Below, piece after piece: positions 28,301-32,070 of a DNA stretch of 64,000 nt; the first letter of the stretch is position 1; every line of letters starts with the position of its first letter. The notes beneath the pieces are model-generated. The model was not told the origin of the DNA, did no database searches, and saw only the letters and a list, made by a program, of their open reading frames with translations. The position numbers and the translations under genes were made by a program. Source of the stretch: Meghimatium bilineatum (taxonomy: Eukaryota > Mollusca > Gastropoda > Stylommatophora > Philomycidae); contig CM067302.1 of the NCBI GenBank assembly GCA_034231615.1, positions 10,489,731-10,553,730 on the forward strand, written 5' to 3'.

Positions 28301-29371
28301 TCATAAAGTGGTCAATAAATATGGACTGTTGCTTCCTGATTATCTTCCTCTGTGTTCATTCCCAAACTCCTGCAAATTAACATCATGTAGTCGCCCGTGT
28401 GTTGCCGGGGCCCGAAAGGGGAGCAAAGAATAGCAACACTGTTTACATAGAAAACGTAGTATAAGCAAAGATTAGTGTGTAACTTTCGATAAGATTAGCA
28501 CGCAGGACTATTCAGATGTGCTAGGTTTACACGAGGCTCATACATTATTCAGCTACACTCGTGAACGCATATAACCAAATGAGATCAGGGTACAAAGCCA
28601 GAGGAAGACCACGGAAAAGATGGATAGAAAACGTCAGGGACTTCCTGAACAAACACGGTCATAGCACAGCCGAGGTCACACATCTGGCTTTTGAATTCAA
28701 GCTGGAGCTCCAATCACATCTATGCTTAACAGCAAGAGTGGATAACAAACCGCCTAGGGAAAGACAATATATTCATGAAAAATGGTTCAAGAATGGGATA
28801 TCCTGGCAAAACTCTTTGATAACCGACTCTTTTTGTAAAGTCATTGCATATCCTTATATATATATATGAACGTGGTTTATCCATATATTTGAGACAAAAA
28901 TGCCTGTTTATTGTCAGGTCTGACATGGGAGTAAGGAATAATGACACTGTTACCTGCCAAACATGTCGTAAGAGGTGACTAAGAAGGTTGTCCCATCCCA
29001 TAGGGTCAAAGTGACTCAAAAATCATGCTGGTCCGTCTATAAGGCGCATATATCCCAGCCAAGCTGTAAACCATGAAACAACACATTCCGTTCTCCTTAA
29101 TGCATCTTGCTAATCTGCAAGAGTCTGAGAATTAATGCAGAAGACAAAAATAAGCTGGGAGTTTTTTTTTTTTTTATTTCAGTGGCAACCTTGTCAAGAA
29201 TAAGCATCTTTATGACCACATCTAAAGTCTTATTTCATTTCTCATGCAGGCAAAGGTCAAGACGAAGAACTCCATAAAAAGCTTTACAAAAAAGCCAATG
29301 GTGATGCTTTTGATCAGAAACTGGCTTGGTATGGAGCTGTTTCAAGACAAAGACAGGACAAAACCAGCTAG
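1234..29371 (+). CDS. SLC5-family sodium/solute symporter gene (multivitamin/monocarboxylate-like), 13 exons, 5' end outside window
   Basis: Plasma-membrane Na+-coupled transporter of the SLC5 family (known for the family: LeuT/vSGLT-type 5+5 helix fold; substrates in this branch are biotin/pantothenate, monocarboxylates or iodide). Exons: 1234-1314, 4309-4382, 9753-9893, 10721-10856, 11439-11524, 12358-12473, 14621-14691, 18480-18566, 20099-20307, 21188-21288, 25612-25736, 27638-27716, 29250-29371. All introns are GT-AG; phases are 0,2,2,0,2,1,0,0,2,1,0,1; total 1428 nt, 475 residues plus stop. Family motifs seen: GGMKAVIWTDVFQ, FDPDPTVRHTFW, YGINQASVQRY, GVPGLFVSCLFSGALS followed by SLSSSLNALA, and SGPLTGMF. 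Resemblance is strongest to SLC5A6 and SLC5A8/5/12; I cannot choose the orthologue or substrate. The N-terminal portion must lie upstream. No frameshift or stop interrupts the exons, so the gene looks functional. Confidence 0.93.
1372..1612. repeat. Degenerate minisatellite, 37-bp unit, about 6 copies
   Basis: Unit core gttctattctacttggttct followed by atctcactgtctgtgta. Copies decay towards the 3' side. It starts about 60 bp after the exon 1 donor. Confidence 0.85.
1728..3895. repeat. Large minisatellite, 39-bp unit (37-bp variant), about 55 copies
   Basis: Core gtacatattctaatgtagac followed by agttggttaagtctatcat. Variants ttggtta, ttcgtta and the shorter agtagtta occur in ordered runs: the order around 2330-2620 recurs at about 2800-3060, so multi-unit blocks were duplicated. 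It lies in symporter intron 1. Reading frames through it are repeat artefacts. Confidence 0.95.
4053..4281. repeat. Minisatellite, 23-bp unit, about 10 copies
   Basis: Core gatatttgttgacacgaaat; alternates acgaaatgtag with acaaaatttc. It ends about 28 bp before exon 2. Confidence 0.93.
4309..4382 (+). CDS. SLC5 symporter exon 2 of window
   Basis: Acceptor tgtttacattag, donor AA|GTATGT; 74 nt, phase 0 in, 2 out. It encodes GIVKVGSLERVWTINEKWER then IKFF, with a split Asn completed by exon 3, giving ...RIKFFN-FDPDP. Family members have a comparable loop (KVGG...VW...GRI.F) joining the GGMKAV helix to the DPDP-RHTFW segment, so the exon fills exactly the expected gap. It is pinned between two minisatellites: a 23-bp array ends about 28 bp upstream and an 18-bp array begins about 15 bp downstream. 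It is too short to stand out as a reading frame. Confidence 0.88.
4398..4482. repeat. Minisatellite, 18-bp unit, about 4.5 copies
   Basis: Unit tgtgtatacatgtggttg, starting about 15 bp after the exon 2 donor. Confidence 0.9.
4483..4998. other. Intron 2 spacer with possible LINE-derived remnant
   Basis: AT-rich sequence. From about 4790 the composition turns A-rich in the manner of the LINE tails seen elsewhere, and one plus frame reads LSLQAFKWVPDGNNEEDKER near 4930-4990 before the 34-bp array begins. Similarity to a transposon is only suggestive. Confidence 0.3.
4999..6838. repeat. Large minisatellite, 34-bp unit, about 54 copies, higher-order structure
   Basis: Core caaccatcaaagagggtatg followed by actatgtgtctcaa. 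Diagnostic variants (caatcatcaatgagag, aaagagag) recur in a fixed order; the ten-unit (340-bp) block starting near 5988 is repeated from near 6328. It is fused on its 5' side to the A-rich remnant that contains the first caaccatcaaagag. Confidence 0.95.
6839..7318. other. Intron 2 unique sequence
   Basis: No exon with matching phase or recognisable coding similarity. Contains a C-rich run near 7052-7061. Confidence 0.5.
7319..7985. repeat. Compound minisatellite, 27-bp unit, two subfamilies
   Basis: First part (to about 7550): core gaatcctagtattggaacat, with ggactgg/tattgg and cgctgg/cgcagg variants alternating. Second part (7620-7985): about 14 nearly identical units with core atagcatcgctggaagaccc. 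Both share catcgc-gga, so they are one family with two expansion phases. Since 27 is divisible by 3, frames stay open on both strands; not coding. Confidence 0.93.
8132..8203. repeat. Minisatellite, 19-bp unit, about 4 copies
   Basis: Unit gacgcaatgattgtgtaat with a more diverged first copy. Confidence 0.85.
8261..8475. repeat. Tandem repeat, about 73-bp unit, 3 copies
   Basis: Shared blocks tgtttccctcccacttgtat, ctctgcctacctgttgct and caaatctactttgtctacct. Apparent reading frames come from the repeat. Confidence 0.85.
8720..9539. repeat. Minisatellite, 43-bp unit, about 19 copies
   Basis: Core acagtgattgtctttcattg followed by g(a/c)agtgttgtgagaaccctttaa. The only frequent variant is ggaag versus ggcag. 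It is very uniform. Confidence 0.96.
9753..9893 (+). CDS. SLC5 symporter exon 3 of window
   Basis: Acceptor tccatctttcag, donor AAT|GTAAGT; 141 nt, 1 nt + 46 codons + 2 nt. It contains FDPDPTVRHTFWNLVLGSAI and YGINQASVQRY, the NQ..VQRY motif seen across SLC5 just before the next membrane helix. A 33-bp minisatellite starts within about 10 bp of the donor. Intron 2 upstream (4383-9752) is almost wholly tandem repeats. Confidence 0.95.
9900..10360. repeat. Minisatellite, 33-bp unit, about 14 copies, next to exon 3 donor
   Basis: Core ctgtatgttaagtgtattca, with gtgcgtgtgt/gtgcttgtgt/gtgaatgtgt variants. It begins within about 10 bp of the exon 3 donor. Frames on both strands are repeat artefacts. 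Confidence 0.95.
10378..10640 (+). mobile_element. Non-LTR retrotransposon ORF2 C-terminal fragment, family X
   Basis: Reads QWFGHLERMPCGSLVYKAYM, then GRPRLRWIDNIKETLHEHQI and a C-terminus TLYLPRHP-stop, followed by a GAA-rich tail. The minus-strand copy at 45855-46265 is closely similar. The GRPR-RWID-IKE motif is the usual extreme C-terminus of LINE endonuclease-reverse transcriptases. 5'-truncated. Confidence 0.88.
10641..10720. repeat. Short tandem repeat, about 22-25 bp unit, 4 copies, containing the exon 4 acceptor
   Basis: Each copy holds tgaatatacaggtat or a close variant. The last copy provides the true acceptor (aatatacag|gtctg), so the region has several competing AG sites. Confidence 0.85.
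10721..10856 (+). CDS. SLC5 symporter exon 4 of window
   Basis: Acceptor tttaatatacag, donor CAG|GTACTG; 136 nt, 1 nt + 45 codons. It encodes a membrane helix (SVLLNIIGVTVLFLSTCLAG), then FAYYADKGCDPLAL, matching the FAYY...CDPL segment of multivitamin/monocarboxylate transporters. The acceptor is the last copy of a short tandem repeat that repeats the atatacaggt core, so three look-alike acceptors sit just upstream (10650-10705). Confidence 0.94.
10900..11105. repeat. Minisatellite, 17-bp unit, about 11 copies (left part)
   Basis: Unit ttatttcactaataaac, continuing at 11195-11275 after an 85-bp interruption. Confidence 0.9.
11106..11194 (+). mobile_element. Possible tRNA-derived/SINE fragment interrupting the 17-bp array
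   Basis: Contains ggttcaattcc, a good pol III B-box, about 35 bp after tgctaggcgatttgg, which could be a weak A-box, and it ends in a T-rich run. It has no intact cloverleaf that I can fold, so at most a remnant. Confidence 0.3.
11195..11275. repeat. Minisatellite, 17-bp unit (right part)
   Basis: Same ttatttcactaataaac unit as 10900-11105; the array was probably continuous before the insertion at 11106-11194. Confidence 0.85.
11439..11524 (+). CDS. SLC5 symporter exon 5 of window
   Basis: Acceptor tatcttttgcag, donor TGAG|GTGAGC; 86 nt, phase 0 in, 2 out. It contains LIPYFVMETL, then GVPGLFVSCLFSGALS (last Ser split with exon 6). P-G-PGLF-(A/S)CLFSG-LS is one of the best conserved SLC5 signatures. 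A 30-bp minisatellite begins about 24 bp after the donor. Confidence 0.95.
11548..11845. repeat. Minisatellite, 30-bp unit, about 10 copies
   Basis: Core agaacattcatatagtagaa followed by tatagttatt; nearly identical copies beginning about 24 bp after the exon 5 donor. Confidence 0.95.
11892..12230. repeat. Minisatellite, 25-bp unit, about 13 copies
   Basis: Core agttatagctcgtctaatct plus catta, moderately degenerate. It ends about 130 bp before exon 6. Confidence 0.92.
12358..12473 (+). CDS. SLC5 symporter exon 6 of window
   Basis: Acceptor atcacctgccag, donor ATGG|GTAAAA; 116 nt, phase 2 in, 1 out. It continues ...GALS with SLSSSLNALAAITWEDVLKP, the serine-rich helix that in SGLT-type proteins carries the Na2-site serines, followed by a cytosolic loop ending in NVTKIM. 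The serine pair is intact, which supports a working sodium site (inferred from the family). Confidence 0.95.
12819..13075. mobile_element. Foldback (inverted-repeat) element with telomere-like centre
   Basis: Two arms of about 105 bp are inverted copies: left arm contains cccttgtcattgtttgtaaa, right arm tttacaaacaatgacaaggg. The outer ends tacaagtagg/ctacttgta also match. The short centre joins ttagggttt to ccctaaccctaaccc. It looks like a non-autonomous MITE or foldback element in intron 6. Confidence 0.85.
13320..13390. repeat. Short repeat, 18-bp unit gtagatgtgtgtatttat
   Basis: About three imperfect copies; probably a precursor of the larger 18/21-bp array downstream. Confidence 0.7.
13433..13455. 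repeat. (GAT)n microsatellite
   Basis: About seven gat/atg units; a poly-His frame on the minus strand is an artefact. Confidence 0.9.
13560..14165. repeat. Minisatellite, mixed 18-bp and 21-bp units
   Basis: Units gatgttatgtagatgttt (18) and gatgttatgtagatgttgttt minus one base shown as core (21) alternate in blocks. Both lengths are multiples of three, giving a long artefactual frame. Confidence 0.93.
14222..14560. repeat. Minisatellite, 26-bp unit, about 13 copies
   Basis: Core caattcctaaccacacccac followed by atgcct/atgtct. A multi-unit block around 14228-14345 recurs around 14365-14480. It ends about 60 bp before exon 7. Confidence 0.9.
14621..14691 (+). CDS. SLC5 symporter exon 7 of window
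   Basis: Acceptor tgatctcatttctcag, donor TACAG|GTAACA; 71 nt, phase 1 in, 0 out. It encodes one membrane helix: LIYGCLSIGVSFIVENLEG, then TVLQ. SLC5A6-type proteins have the corresponding helix followed by ...VLQAA. Intron 6 upstream carries a foldback element and two arrays; intron 7 downstream is the most repeat- and LINE-rich intron. Confidence 0.93.
14884..15832. repeat. Compound minisatellite, 21-bp and about 43-bp units
   Basis: Simple unit actacataagcatcgtcccc, plus composite units that add catcataaaggtccccag or catcataagttccccag. Long blocks recur (around 15140-15400 and 15520-15810), so higher-order duplication is present. Confidence 0.92.
16085..16582. repeat. (GATAA)n pentanucleotide-type satellite, interspersed variants
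   Basis: Runs of gataa, gatga, gataaa and ggtaa units for about 500 bp. The same pentamer follows the LINE 3' end at 29960-30000, suggesting that a retrotransposon tail seeded it. Confidence 0.95.
16870..17440 (-). mobile_element. Non-LTR retrotransposon RT C-terminal fragment, family Y
   Basis: Minus-strand frame contains FFYGCEAWTINKKIQSELEA, MWFLRRMMKIPWKAKK, IRGRQSRFLGHVLRR and a tail with LIDNTRDRE. These are the usual landmarks of the LINE reverse-transcriptase C-terminal region (YG-E-WT, RR--K--W, GH--R). It lies antisense to symporter intron 7. Similar copies: 20545-20905 and 18065-18380. Confidence 0.9.
17620..18062 (+). mobile_element. Non-LTR retrotransposon RT C-terminal fragment, family Z
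   Basis: Plus strand reads LSYGCESWK, ENKCLRRITNTHWSEFKS, RKRRWSYIGHVLRAD, then after a frameshift a GRPKETLRRTI-like segment and a C-terminus near 18060. Related copies at 30525-30980 and 23655-24060. A 5'-truncated, frameshifted remnant. Confidence 0.88.
18065..18400 (+). mobile_element. LINE C-terminal fragment, family Y
   Basis: Contains RARGRSREKIHDNIVLWHGR then MIDITRNRRLWKYMI, matching the family Y tail (GR-RE--LD--VSW-GR). It abuts the family Z copy, a nested or tandem insertion. Confidence 0.8.
18480..18566 (+). CDS. SLC5 symporter exon 8 of window
   Basis: Acceptor tttctctgtgtcag, donor TTAT|GTAAGT; 87 nt, phase 0 to 0, 29 residues: ASNSFIGSVSGPLTGMFILA, then AFFPWANSY. The G-GPL-G-F--G-FFPWAN pattern is the conserved helix of this SLC5 branch. 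A LINE fragment ends about 100 bp upstream of the acceptor. Confidence 0.94.
18750..19205 (+). mobile_element. LINE RT C-terminal fragment, family X
   Basis: Open frame of 143 codons with TFKYLGVKFSSDGKMDTEID, LIQSIFIPTLCYQCQTWSLT, MRCLRKVTGVTRRHRIRNDV and ISILQYIQNQQI, the thumb/connection region of family X. It ends in a stop where other copies continue into WFGHLER. Relatives at 10378-10640 and 45855-46265. Confidence 0.9.
19320..19384. repeat. Short repeat taaatgtatacgata
   Basis: Four to five imperfect copies of ataaatgtatacgatataaa, joined to the RNase H fragment. Confidence 0.75.
19385..19835 (+). mobile_element. LINE ORF2 C-terminal fragment with RNase H end and CxxC tail
   Basis: Open for 149 codons. 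VPGHVGVRGNERADQLASCA is the RNase H C-terminal motif (conserved His and Asp present). The end, LKERSEQLWMCPVCSDDDP, matches RAKHLWECPTCCEACF and LKRRSDHLWTCPVYQED in other copies. It is followed by a (taac)n tail, a typical non-LTR 3' microsatellite. One of the best preserved transposon pieces here. Confidence 0.88.
19928..19967. other. Hairpin-forming inverted repeat in intron 8
   Basis: aactgaaccagt and actggttcagtt form a perfect 12-bp stem around a 14-nt loop. Function unknown. Confidence 0.6.
20099..20307 (+). CDS. SLC5 symporter exon 9 of window
   Basis: Acceptor gtcatttcctcag, donor AACG|GTAAAG; 209 nt, phase 0 in, 2 out, the longest exon. It encodes a helix (GAVTGAVCGLGISMWLSIGT), then a long polar loop with three N-glycosylation sequons (NCS, NIT, NTS), consistent with the extracellular loop that is glycosylated in relatives. 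A 23-bp array starts about 20 bp after the donor. Confidence 0.94.
20328..20432. repeat. Minisatellite, 23-bp unit, about 4.5 copies
   Basis: Core atatatctatgtgacatgtc plus att, starting about 20 bp after the exon 9 donor. Confidence 0.9.
20545..20905 (+). mobile_element. LINE C-terminal fragment, family Y
   Basis: Reads MWFLRRMMKIPWTAKKTNAE, IRGRQSRFLGHVLRRTQLEH, with SPTKLIDNTRDRESWRNMIA after a stop. It is nearly identical to the minus-strand copy at 16870-17440, so the family was recently active. Confidence 0.9.
20940..21020. repeat. Minisatellite, 20-bp unit, 4 copies
   Basis: Core ttatcagcaatgacatgt with small changes. Confidence 0.8.
21188..21288 (+). CDS. SLC5 symporter exon 10 of window
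   Basis: Acceptor aatcttttacag, donor ACAG|GTAGGC; 101 nt, phase 2 in, 1 out. It encodes SGLEIFYSISYMWFHVVGVV, then a hydrophobic run ending in VSFIT, the final membrane helix. (Y/F)YS-SY-W-----VG...GL-VS--TG is typical of SLC5A6/8. Confidence 0.94.
21468..21745 (-). mobile_element. Dispersed repeat family A, full-looking copy
   Basis: Starts with cttcttcttctgcgttcgtt and ends at gggccccggcatcacacg. In the minus orientation it starts at gccgggg(c)ccgaaaggggagc and ends in a GAA tail. About 275 bp, matching 61595-61862 along its length. Confidence 0.75.
21768..22040. mobile_element. Dispersed repeat family B copy plus flank
   Basis: Blocks atgcggttgggtctgtgggt, catgcaacagaaaacctta, gtagatgacatgccgttata and agcatgtcatctatacaatt recur at 60290-60430 (same orientation) and reversed at 39910-40035 and 62505-62625. 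Downstream aggaaataagagctaatgg matches the end of the 38-bp array at 37160. Nature of the element unknown. Confidence 0.65.
22050..22112. repeat. Minisatellite, 15-bp unit aataaagatgataat
   Basis: About four copies, directly followed by an A-rich stretch and the next array. Confidence 0.85.
22132..22352. repeat. Minisatellite, 15-bp unit, about 15 copies
   Basis: Unit gtcaagttataaccc with taatcc and aattta variants. The minus-strand frame LTGYNLTGY is an artefact of the 15-bp period. Confidence 0.95.
22353..23060. other. Intron 10 unique AT-rich sequence
   Basis: No exon with proper splice sites and phase between exons 10 and 11 was found. Short open frames lack recognisable features. Confidence 0.5.
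23060..23212. repeat. Tandem repeat, about 53-bp unit, 3 copies
   Basis: Blocks cgtttcactattgaaagcaa, tggttcttgtgggcctgtat and atatctcta repeat. Confidence 0.85.
23655..24065 (-). mobile_element. LINE C-terminal fragment, family Z
   Basis: Minus strand reads EGKRKRGKSKATLTRRGNNR and SAAARKERTKTKLTKL with (acta)-type tail; upstream, frameshifted RQRRWK--GHV. The same tail type follows 30980 and 19835. Confidence 0.8.
24236..24415. mobile_element. Degenerate MITE, TIR cagtgga..
   Basis: About 180 bp, parallel to 25105-25277: tttataacaaatttccctat, tgtgtatagcgaatttctgt and a final attccacc. The TIRs are decayed. Confidence 0.7.
24668..24835. repeat. Tandem repeat, about 53-bp unit, 3 copies
   Basis: Core actttatagtgattgggttt followed by caagcttccgagggagtgtc. 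Confidence 0.9.
25105..25277. mobile_element. MITE with terminal inverted repeats and TA target duplication
   Basis: 173 bp from cagtggaatcc to ggattccactg, flanked by TA on each side. The inner arms ctataacgcattc/gttataacggg extend the inverted repeat. TA duplication and CAGTGG-type ends point to the Tc1/mariner/pogo superfamily. Partial copies: 24236-24415, 46350-46480, 46481-46550 and 47510-47602. Confidence 0.82.
25612..25736 (+). CDS. SLC5 symporter exon 11 of window (cytosolic tail)
   Basis: Acceptor ttgtttttcag, donor TGAG|GTTAGT; 125 nt, phase 1 in, 0 out. It encodes a cytosolic tail starting GANSKDEVPTKYQIPVFSRL, with a Cys-rich stretch (FCCFP, NCCRQF). Relatives also have a short Cys-containing juxtamembrane tail. 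Intron 10 upstream (4.3 kb) contains a MITE pair and a LINE remnant. Confidence 0.9.
25775..26050 (+). mobile_element. tRNA-derived SINE, copy 1
   Basis: The head contains ggttcaaaccc, a pol III B-box, about 40 bp after tggtgcagagcac (A-box-like). The body ends with gctacgtcctgagtaggata and a tail of cgcaaataaaacgacaac type. The minus-strand copy at 44758-44945 shares head and body. It begins about 40 bp after the exon 11 donor. Confidence 0.7.
26051..27180. other. Intron 11 unique AT-rich sequence with short family A remnant
   Basis: Only a fragment at about 26880-26940 (tgccggggctcaaaacgggg, then cactgt) resembles family A. No exon of the symporter is needed here, since phases of exons 11 and 12 join directly. 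Confidence 0.5.
27186..27535. repeat. Minisatellite, 40-bp unit, about 8.5 copies
   Basis: Core acatccttgggagtgaacca followed by cacaaccccttcccctatct; very uniform. It ends about 100 bp before exon 12. Confidence 0.95.
27638..27716 (+). CDS. SLC5 symporter exon 12 of window (cytosolic tail)
   Basis: Acceptor atttctgcag, donor CGAG|GTAAGG; 79 nt, phase 0 in, 1 out, encoding DIKLDCDTEFLIKSASEDTA, then FNEDSR. It is acidic and polar with no helix. Tail sequences diverge in this family, so identification rests on phase, splice sites and continuity with exon 13. A 40-bp array lies about 100 bp upstream. Confidence 0.85.
27830..28050 (-). mobile_element. LINE C-terminal fragment
   Basis: Minus strand reads LIKRHDGMERVLLEGIIERN, GRPRRRLTKDIQECLRMSLE and DREGFKRSI, the conserved GRPR-R---DI tail. 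It lies antisense in symporter intron 12. Confidence 0.8.
28095..28167. repeat. Tandem duplication, about 36 bp, 2 copies
   Basis: acattctatctgcggtaatg plus tgtaccgtcttc repeated directly. Confidence 0.85.
28342..28450. mobile_element. Two truncated family A copies head to head
   Basis: Minus-oriented cattcccaaactcctgcaaat and plus-oriented gccggggcccgaaagggg with gcaaagaatagcaacactgt meet at about 28395. Confidence 0.65.
28555..28725 (+). mobile_element. LINE C-terminal fragment
   Basis: Reads KARGRPRKRWIENVRDFLNK, the conserved tail motif, with no further similarity downstream. Confidence 0.75.
28905..29150 (+). mobile_element. Dispersed repeat family A, plus orientation
   Basis: Blocks catgtcgtaagaggtgacta, cccatcccatagggtcaaag, aaggcgcatatatcccagc and ctaatctgcaagagtctgag, ending in gcagaagac. 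It lies in intron 12, 100 bp before the terminal exon. Confidence 0.75.
29250..29371 (+). CDS. SLC5 symporter terminal exon with stop
   Basis: Acceptor tttctcatgcag; 122 nt, phase 1 in, ends at TAG 29369-29371. It encodes a basic, polar tail starting KGQDEELHKKLYKKANGDAF and ending RQRQDKTS. The final four residues lack the usual class I PDZ ligand form (S/T-x-hydrophobic). LINE-derived sequence begins within about 30 bp of the stop, so the 3' UTR is probably partly transposon-derived. Confidence 0.87.
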
Positions 29372-29394
29372 TCCAGCAGGAGTTATTTGTTTAC

Positions 29395-29730
29395 TTTGAT
29401 CAGTGGCAGCACAAGACAAAAGTAAAATAGTGACAGCAGAAATGACATGTCTACGAAGAATACTCAGAGTGTAATTAAGAGATAGAATTAGAAACGATAA
29501 CATCAGACAGATAACCAAAACAATACCAGTATTGGAACACATCAAAATACAATAGATCAAGTGGTTTTCACACAATTCCAGACTACCAACAGATAGCATG
29601 ACACAAAGACATCACGGCTATAAAGCCAGAGGCAGACCATGTAAAAGATGTACTACAGAATTCAAAGAAGCCATGGGAACAAGCTTACAAACAGCACACA
29701 AGAGGCGATTTCCAGAGAACTCTTCTACTC
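29395..29730 (+). mobile_element. LINE C-terminal fragment, family X-like
   Basis: Reads MTCLRRILRV, LRDRIRNDNIRQITKTIPVL, WFSHNSRLP and YKARGRPCKRC with stops between. It starts 25-30 bp after the symporter stop codon and probably forms part of its 3' UTR. Confidence 0.8.
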
Positions 29731-29759
29731 CTGACGCCGCAAGGCACACACGGGCCCCA

Positions 29760-30000
29760 GTATATATAGATTAGATAGATAGATAGGATAAGATTGACTA
29801 AAACGGAGATCTGACCACCTATGGACGTGTCCAGTGTACCAAGAGGATAATCAACAGACCTAATATCTAATATAAATAAGATAAGATCATATTTACTAAA
29901 ACGGAGATCTGAGCACCTATGGGCATGTCCGGTGTACGAAGAGGTAATCAATAGACCTAATACCTAAGATAAAGGTAAGATAAGATAAGGTAAGATAGTG
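29760..30000 (+). mobile_element. Tandemly duplicated LINE 3' ends with (GATAA) tails
   Basis: Two copies, about 85 bp apart, encode LKRRSDHLWTCPVYQEDNQQ and LKRRSEHLWACPVYEEVINR followed by stop; each ends in an agataagata-rich tail. The C-terminus matches 19385-19835. Confidence 0.8.
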
Positions 30001-30145
30001 TTCTCTCTGAACGTCACTAGAAGGTACCACACATGAAATATATCGCATGCGCATATAAGTACTAGTGAAAGACCTTTTTTTATACGTAGCAGATAGCCAC
30101 TGGAAATATTCACTGCTCAGACAACTTCGTATTTGCTCATCAGTG

Positions 30146-30151
30146 AATAAA
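30146..30151 (+). promoter_or_regulatory. Possible polyadenylation signal AATAAA
   Basis: Canonical hexamer about 775 bp downstream of the symporter stop. It could end the transcript, but AATAAA is common in AT-rich DNA and no GU-rich downstream element is clear. Confidence 0.25.
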
Positions 30152-30282
30152 CTTTGAGGGAACATTGACCATAATGCATTTATTCTGCTGTTGCCACACT
30201 CATGTATGCATTGATATTATTCCATTGCATAGAATGTTTGTCATTTTTTGAAATGTTGATTTGGCTTGTACTATCCTGTTCT

Positions 30283-30450
30283 TGATCAACATCATCAACA
30301 AAAGCAACAACATCATCAATCGCAACAACAACATCAACATCAACAAAAGCAACAACATCATCAATCGCAGCAACAACATCAACATCAACAAAAGCAACAT
30401 CATCAATCGCAGCAACAACAACAACAACATCCGCAACAGTCACAACAATA
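30283..30450. repeat. (CAA/CAT)n trinucleotide repeat
   Basis: Compound caacaacatcatcaat repeats in about three larger blocks. Frames poly-Q/H or N/I are artefacts. Confidence 0.95.
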
Positions 30451-30524
30451 ACAAAAAAAAGTTAGCTCAGTAAATACTGCAATACATGCACCGTCTATTT
30501 TACGTTTAGTAAAACCAACTCCTG

Positions 30525-30985
30525 CATAATTTCAACATGAACATATGGATGGGAAAGTTGGAAAGCAATATCAAAATTAGAACAAAGACTGAACACCTTT
30601 GAAAATAAATGTCTTAGAAGGCTACTGAACATACGTTGGTCAAACTTCAAATCAAAAACAGTTGTCAGACAAGAATCAAAACAAGAATATGTATCCACCT
30701 ATATTAGAAAACGTCGCTGGAATTACATCGGACACGCGCTACGAATGGATACCGACTCACCTTTCAAGCTTTAATGTGGTCACCAAAGGGCAAAAGAAAA
30801 CGAGGAAGACCAAAAGAAACTTTACGTAGAACTATTACAAGGGAACGTTTCACCATCGGTATTAGAAACAATGAAGATCTAAAGCAAATTGCAATGAAAC
30901 GAGAGACATGGAAATCTATGACATCCGCCCTATGTGCTGTCTTTAGTCCTAGAGGAATAACTAACTAACTAACTAAAACCATGTA
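30525..30985 (+). mobile_element. LINE C-terminal fragment, family Z
   Basis: Reads TYGWESWKAISKLEQRLNTF, ENKCLRRLLNIRWSNFKS, RKRRWNYIGHALRMD, then KGKRKRGRPKETLRRTITRE and CAVFSPRGITN, with one frameshift near 30770. It has a (acta)n tail. Confidence 0.88.
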
Positions 30986-31033
30986 GACACATAAACACCA
31001 TAATACACATACATATATCTACCTCCTTCCCTC

Positions 31034-31039
<6 letters not shown>

Positions 31040-31068
<29 letters not shown>
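31040..31068. repeat. (CT)n microsatellite
   Basis: About 13 ct dinucleotides; a similar tract is at 38831-38848. Confidence 0.95.
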
Positions 31069-31069
<1 letters not shown>

Positions 31070-31239
31070 TGGATAAACTACAAAGAAAAAACACTGAAAT
31101 ACCAACCACCAGATTTAATTACATTTTTCAATTATTCTAAAACGTCAACAAATTTGCAAACACGCAATAATGAAGAAATGAACTGCCAATGTGAATCAAT
31201 ATTAAACTATAACACAAACATTTCAGAAAACAACTAGCA

Positions 31240-31570
31240 AACATGATGTCAATGTATGTTCACAGACTACACTGAATAACACCAGTCAGACCTCTGGTGA
31301 TGTCAATGTATGTTCACAGACTACACTGAATAACACCAGTCAGACCTCTGGTGATGTCAATGTATGTTCACAGACTACACTAAATGACACCAGTCAGACC
31401 TCTGGTGATGTCAATGTATGTAAGCAATATTGGTTACTGAATGACACCAGTCAGACCTCTGGTGATGTCAATGTATGTTCACAGACTACACTGAATGACA
31501 CCAGTCAGACCTCTGGTGATGTGAATGAATGTAAGCAATATTGGTTACTCAATGACACGAGTCAGACAAC
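31240..31570. repeat. Tandem repeat, about 54-bp unit, about 6 copies
   Basis: Core gatgtcaatgtatgttcaca, then acaccagtcagacctctggt. Two copies carry aagcaatattggttact in place of the central block. Confidence 0.92.
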
Positions 31571-32070
31571 TGACTGCTTGGCAACTATTTGTCTCCAAAA
31601 AGCCTGAAAGCAAAAGATCTGAAGCTACCCAGACCACCCACCATGAAACAGTAAACTTCTGGTAGATGACATGCCAACATAATAAGATTGTTGTCTTGTG
31701 CAAGTCCCATCATCTATACAAACATATTTCTACCCTAAGTTGTTTGTCCATCACATGATGGTGATGATAACCATTTGTTACATCCCCTTTTGTAATTCAG
31801 TGAGAGTTATATCCTTGACTATGAGTTTATAGATAGCTAATAAGCCATATTCTGGAAGCAAATGTCCTTGGACCACCCAGTGTAGAAGACTTCTCAAATC
31901 ATTGCACGAAGCTATCTGACCAAACATTAAACAACATTAAACTCTCAGTAGATTATATGCCAATATAACCAGTTTCTCATATATTCTTATGTGGGGGCCT
32001 GGCAGGATTTCATCTGTACAATTAAGTTTACCTTTGTGGTGTAACACTGTGAGAATCCAGAGTTACACAT
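31571..32070. other. Intergenic sequence with family B-like remnant
   Basis: accatgaaacagtaaacttc and gtagatgacatgcc near 31640-31720 resemble family B (21768). No gene seen. Confidence 0.5.
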
